A DNA stretch of 64,000 nt. Origin: Terrimicrobiaceae bacterium. GTDB taxonomy: Bacteria; Verrucomicrobiota; Verrucomicrobiia; Chthoniobacterales; Terrimicrobiaceae. A program made the position numbers and the translations under genes. Where the stretch lies: contig JAGYIV010000008.1 in NCBI GenBank assembly GCA_018402345.1, forward strand, positions 434,001 through 498,000, read 5' to 3'. Shown here piece by piece: positions 60,511-64,000 of the stretch; positions within the stretch are counted from its first letter, which is position 1, and every line of letters starts with the position of its first letter. The notes under the pieces are model-generated. The model did not search any database, was not told the origin of the DNA, and worked only from the letters and a program-made list of their open reading frames with translations.

Positions 60511-62247
60511 ATGGGAAACATTCGCCTTCTCCCCGATCATGTCGCCAGCCAAGTCGCGGCAGGCGAGGTCGTGGAGCGCCCCGCTTCGGTAGTGAAGGAA
60601 CTCGTCGAAAACAGCATCGACGCTGGCGCAAGGCGTGTGCGCGTCGAATTCTCGGGCGGCGGGGCACGGCTTGTGCGCGTCACCGACGACGGCTGCGGCA
60701 TGGACCGCGAGGACTCCCTATTGAGCCTTGAGCGCCATGCCACAAGCAAGATCCGCTCGGCATCGGACCTCGCCACGGTGGCCACCATGGGGTTTCGCGG
60801 CGAAGCCCTGCCGAGCATCGCCAGCGTCTCGCGCTTCCGCCTGACCACACGCCGCCGTGGCGACGAGGCGGGCACCGAGATTCTTATCTCCGGCGGGAAA
60901 ATCGAGTCCGTTGCCGACAGCGGAGAAGCTCCAGGAACCACCATCGAGGTTGCCGCGCTGTTCCACAATGTGCCCGCCAGAAGAAAATTTCTTCGCGGCG
61001 AGGAGACCGAGTCGGCCCGCATCGTGCACCAAATGCAGGCCCTTGCACTCGCGCACCCCGGAGTTGCCCTTTCGCTGGTGCGCGACGGCCGCCTCCTGTG
61101 GCAGGCAGCACCCGCCGAAGACCTTCTGGTTCGTGTCCGCGACCTCTTTGGAAGCGGCCTCACCGACCGCCTCATGCCCATCGCCTCAGGCGAAGAAAAC
61201 GGCATCGCCATCGAGGGCCTCATCGCAAAGCCTGGAGAGGCCCGCCCTGACCGCGAACTCCAATTCGTCATCCTCAACGGCCGAGTAGTGCAGTGTCCGG
61301 CGGTATTCCAACCCCTGCGCGAAGCCTACGCCGAAGCCCTTGCAAAAGGCCGCCACCCGCTTGCCGTTCTCCGCCTCTCGATGGACCCACTGGCCTTCGA
61401 CTGCAACGTGCACCCTGCAAAAAGGGAAATCCGCCTCCACCGGCCCGACCTGCTTCGCCAAGCTGTCTACAATGCCACCCGCCGCTCGATCGAAGCCCTC
61501 CGCAACCCTCCGCCAACCGTGCCGCGGATGCCGTCGTTTTCTCCAGCCCCCGCACTCGAGCGCACCGCACAGCGGCCACAACTCGCCCCGAGCGATGCCG
61601 CATTCGCTCCGCTTCCACAATTGGATTTGCCGGCCGTGCCACCCGCTACGCAAGCCACTCTGGAAACTACTCCGGAAGCCGATTTCCGCCTGATCGGGGG
61701 ACTCTCCGACCGTTGGATTCTCATGGAGGGAAGCGACGGACTAGTCATCGTCGACACCCGTGCGGCCTCGGAACGCATCCTTTTTGAAACCATGCGCAGG
61801 GAGGCAGCTGCTGGCAGCATCGCCGTGCAAACCCTCCTGCTGCCGACCGTGGCGGAACTCACCCAAAAGGATGCGGTCTGGATTTCAGAACATCTCGAGG
61901 CGCTCCGATCAGCGGGGTTCCATGTCGAGTCCTTCGGTGGCACCACCTTCAAAATCGAAGCGCTGCCGGCATGCCTCACCGATGCAGACCCCGAGGCATC
62001 TCTGCTGGAGGTTTGCGAAGTCCTCCGCTCGACAGGACTCCTTGGCTCGGAAAAATCGGCCACGGACGCGCTCATCCGCTCGGTGTCGCGCGTGGCCGCG
62101 TTGAACGGCTTCCTATACAACGAGGACCGGGCCCGCCGACTCGTGCGCGACCTCCTGCGCTGCGAACTCCCCTACGCCTGCCCGCAAGGCCGCCCCACCA
62201 TGATCCAGTGGTCGCTTGCCGAGTTGGACAGGCGCTTCGGCCGTTGA
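60511..62247 (+). CDS. mutL: DNA mismatch repair protein MutL
   Basis: 578 residues. The N-terminal GHKL ATPase has KELVENSIDAGA, DDGCGMDRED, RHATSKI and GFRGEALPSIASV, all intact. The C-terminal dimerisation domain is present, but the endonuclease motif DQHAxxE reads DTRAASE at residues 415-421, so metal-dependent nicking activity may be lost or altered. The motif near the end appears as CPQGRP rather than CPHGRP. No mutS nearby. Divergent from the Fe-S carrier gene with 39 bp between starts. Confidence 0.95.
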   Translation: MGNIRLLPDHVASQVAAGEVVERPASVVKELVENSIDAGARRVRVEFSGGGARLVRVTDDGCGMDREDSLLSLERHATSKIRSASDLATVATMGFRGEALPSIASVSRFRLTTRRRGDEAGTEILISGGKIESVADSGEAPGTTIEVAALFHNVPARRKFLRGEETESARIVHQMQALALAHPGVALSLVRDGRLLWQAAPAEDLLVRVRDLFGSGLTDRLMPIASGEENGIAIEGLIAKPGEARPDRELQFVILNGRVVQCPAVFQPLREAYAEALAKGRHPLAVLRLSMDPLAFDCNVHPAKREIRLHRPDLLRQAVYNATRRSIEALRNPPPTVPRMPSFSPAPALERTAQRPQLAPSDAAFAPLPQLDLPAVPPATQATLETTPEADFRLIGGLSDRWILMEGSDGLVIVDTRAASERILFETMRREAAAGSIAVQTLLLPTVAELTQKDAVWISEHLEALRSAGFHVESFGGTTFKIEALPACLTDADPEASLLEVCEVLRSTGLLGSEKSATDALIRSVSRVAALNGFLYNEDRARRLVRDLLRCELPYACPQGRPTMIQWSLAELDRRFGR

Positions 62248-62316
62248 CCCGCCACGCAAAAAAGCCCGTCTCGCGCATTGCCTCATGGCATTCCGTGTGA
62301 GATAGGTTCCACACCC

Positions 62317-62778
62317 ATGGCCGATCTCCGCATAGAGCCTGCCACGCTGGACGACCTCAACGAGCTGACGGAGCTGCTCTTCGAGTTGTTCACGCAGGAG
62401 GCCGACTTCACCCCCAACCGCGAAAAGCAACTTCGTGGCCTGCGCCTCATTCTCGAACAACCCTCACGCGGCCGTATTTTTGTCATCAGAAACGAGCGCA
62501 TGATTATCGGCATGATCAACCTTTTGATCACCATCAGCACCGCCGAGGGCGGATTCGTGCTGCTTCTCGAGGACCTGGTCATCCACCGCGACTACCGCGG
62601 CCGCGGCTATGGTTCCCGCCTGCTCAATCACGCGATCGAGTTCGCCAGATCCAAGAAATTCCTCCGCATCACGCTTCTCACCGACAACCCCGAGTCGGCA
62701 CTCGGCTTCTACCGCAAGCACGGATTCGTCGAGAGCGCCATGAGCCCGATGCGCTACCTTGTGGCGCATGAGGCCTGA
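62317..62778 (+). CDS. GNAT family N-acetyltransferase
   Basis: 153 residues starting MADLRIEPATLDDLNELTEL. LEDLVIHRDYRGRGYGSRLL is the acetyl-CoA-binding motif (R-x-x-G-x-G/A), followed by LTDNPESALGFYRKHGFVES. The substrate is unknown. The ATG at 62317 is chosen over an in-frame ATG at 62278, which is too close to mutL and not family-like. It is 69 bp after mutL on the same strand. Confidence 0.88.
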   Translation: MADLRIEPATLDDLNELTELLFELFTQEADFTPNREKQLRGLRLILEQPSRGRIFVIRNERMIIGMINLLITISTAEGGFVLLLEDLVIHRDYRGRGYGSRLLNHAIEFARSKKFLRITLLTDNPESALGFYRKHGFVESAMSPMRYLVAHEA

Positions 62779-62811
62779 GCACACGGCGGACCTTTCCACT
62801 CCGGCCTTCCC

Positions 62812-63781
62812 ATGAAACGCCCGACCCGCGCCTTTGTGCTCGGAGCCGGCCTCGGCACCCGTCTCCGCCCGCTCACGGACAACCTACCGAAGCCGCTCGT
62901 CCCAATCTTCAACAAACCCCTCGCCACTTTCGCGCTCGACCATCTCATCGCCTCGGGCATCGAGCGCTTCGTGATAAACACACACCACCGCCCGGAGGCC
63001 TACACCCGCATCATTGGCAGCCGCGGCGACCGCGCCGACTATCGAGGACGATCGGTTGAGTTCCGTCACGAACCCGTCCTGCTCGAAACCGGCGGCGGAA
63101 TCAAAAACGCCCAAGACCTGCTCGGCGACGAGGCATTCATTCTTTACAATGGGGACGTGCTTGCGGACCTCCCGCTCGACCTCGCTGATCGAGGCCCACT
63201 GCCGCTCGGAGAACATCGCCACGCTGGCGCTCCGCTCCAGCGGAGCGGAGAAACGCATCCAGTGCGATCCCGCATCGGGCAGCATCACCGACCTCCGCGG
63301 CCTCCTCGGCGGCCGCGACGAACCGGCCTTTGTCTTCACTGGCATCAGCGTCTTCTCGCCGGAGATCCACAACCACATTCCAGGCGGCGAACCCATCTCC
63401 ATCATTCCTGTGCTGGCTGATCTCCTTCGCGACGGCGCGCCGATCGGCGGCGTCATTCTCGACGAGGGACTATGGTTCGACATCGGCACGCCAGAGGCCT
63501 ATCTCGACATCCACCGACTGTTGCTCCAAGGCCGCCACGCGTTTTCCTACCTCCCCGGCGACTGGCTTCAACCCGTCGCGCCTGACGCCACCATCGCAGT
63601 GGGCGCCGAACTCCTCGGGTGCACAGCGATCGGCCCTGGAGCCCGCATCCCATCCGGCGCTCGCCTCATGGACACCATTGTCTGGGCCGACACCGCCGTG
63701 CCTGCGGGCGCGGACCTGTGCCACACCATCCTCGCAAGCGACTTCACCCGCCATTGCACACCGCCGACCCCTACTTCTTGA
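62812..63781 (+). CDS. Sugar nucleotidyltransferase (frame broken once)
   Basis: An NTP-transferase-fold protein of about 322 residues. AFVLGAGLGTRLRPLTDNLP, the nucleotide-binding loop with the catalytic Arg, PKPLVPIFNKPL, and ILYNGDVLADLPL carrying the metal-binding Asp come in one frame. The remainder (IEAHCRSENIATLALRSS, FDIGTPEAYLDIHRLLL, and a short left-handed-helix-like tail) is in another. The frame changes at about 63180; reading CC as C joins ADLPLDSLIEAHCRSE. It probably makes an NDP-sugar such as GDP-mannose or UDP-GlcNAc; the exact sugar is not clear. Confidence 0.88.
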
Positions 63782-63894
63782 TCATGGAAAAATCGCCCGC
63801 TGCCACAAACTCAACTTTTTTTCTTTTTTTATCTTGTCAGCCGGAGCGCGATCTGTAGTTTCCCCCTTCCCGATCAGCCCCGGGGGATGTGATC

Positions 63895-63917
63895 ACCACG
63901 TTTACGTGGTTTTTTTG
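63895..63917 (+). terminator. Intrinsic terminator
   Basis: ACCACG-TTTA-CGTGGT forms a 6-bp stem with a 4-base loop, followed by seven T. It lies about 115 bp after the sugar nucleotidyltransferase and before the final gene. Confidence 0.75.
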
Positions 63918-63955
63918 TCCCCTGATATCAAGGGTGCACACGGGTGAAACAACAC

Positions 63956-64000
63956 ATGACAACTCGCAACCACATCAACCGCAGATCCGCTTTCCAAGCG
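63956..64000 (+). CDS. N-terminus of a Tat-type exported protein (partial)
   Basis: Fifteen codons reach the window end: MTTRNHINRRSAFQA. The twin-arginine N-R-R-S-A-F pattern resembles a Tat signal, as in exported oxidoreductases of the Gfo/Idh/MocA group. An in-frame GTG at 63944 is an alternative start. The function cannot be assigned from 15 residues. Confidence 0.5.
   Translation, partial: MTTRNHINRRSAFQA

Overview
The window is a stretch of high-GC bacterial chromosome that is almost entirely coding. It is dominated by housekeeping genes: an rplA-rplJ-rplL-rpoB-rpoC-rpsB-tsf block, argG, ftsH, sucAB, mfd, mutL, mnmG, glmM, hisD, proA and smpB. My best guess for the lineage is Verrucomicrobiota (PVC superphylum). 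This rests on the look of the RpoB, RpoC and omega proteins, on small conserved unknowns, and on Gram-negative features (a SurA-like periplasmic isomerase, lipoproteins, NuoH, a sigma54 activator). No similarity search was possible, so the lineage is an inference. I found no rRNA, tRNA, CRISPR array or prophage.

Layout. 0-9.3 kb: the tail of an unknown gene, a histidine phosphatase, argG, a DUF6941-like protein, two stand-alone nucleotidyltransferases each preceded by an overlapping small gene, a MarC membrane protein, and a DUF2334 deacetylase with a PHP-glycosyltransferase fusion. 9.3-14.1 kb: ftsH, then an AT-richer island with a DUF4160/DUF2442 pair whose second gene is split by a complete IS1380-type insertion sequence, and a YceK-like lipoprotein. 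14.3-22.0 kb: sucA-sucB, queF, an MFS transporter, a START-like secreted protein and an NtrC-type regulator. 22.1-29.8 kb: vapBC, an aminotransferase-mfd-surA chain, two Cys-rich secreted proteins, a third nucleotidyltransferase module and small unknowns. 29.8-41.4 kb (minus strand): an unknown secreted protein, nuoH-hisD-folP-cdaA-mini-cdaR-glmM, a Phd/PIN toxin-antitoxin pair, an OB-fold protein, mnmG-trpA and aroE. 41.5-45.1 kb: proA-acylphosphatase-ABC ATPase-bioD, converging with yqgE. 45.1-56.7 kb: the transcription/translation block on the minus strand, divergent from rpoZ-smpB. 57.5-64 kb: a MidA-like methyltransferase, a large unknown membrane protein, an A-type Fe-S carrier, mutL, an acetyltransferase, a sugar nucleotidyltransferase and the start of a Tat-type exported protein.

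Co-transcription and translational coupling are widespread: neighbouring genes often share a 4-bp ATGA (or GTGA) stop/start overlap. Five genes (ftsH, transposase, sucA, hisD, sugar nucleotidyltransferase) carry one-base frame breaks at short homopolymers, and cdaA is a possible sixth. Because several are normally essential, sequencing or assembly error is the likeliest cause.

The most interesting points are: the nucleotidyltransferase/small-ORF modules, one with a Shine-Dalgarno sequence inside the upstream gene's conserved motif; a CdaR reduced to one membrane anchor between cdaA and glmM; an NtrC-type regulator with Glu at its phosphoacceptor position; a PHP-GT4 fusion; an E2 subunit without the peripheral-subunit-binding domain; an IS insertion whose removal exactly restores a DUF2442 gene; and two toxin-antitoxin operons whose predicted transcripts are leaderless or nearly so.
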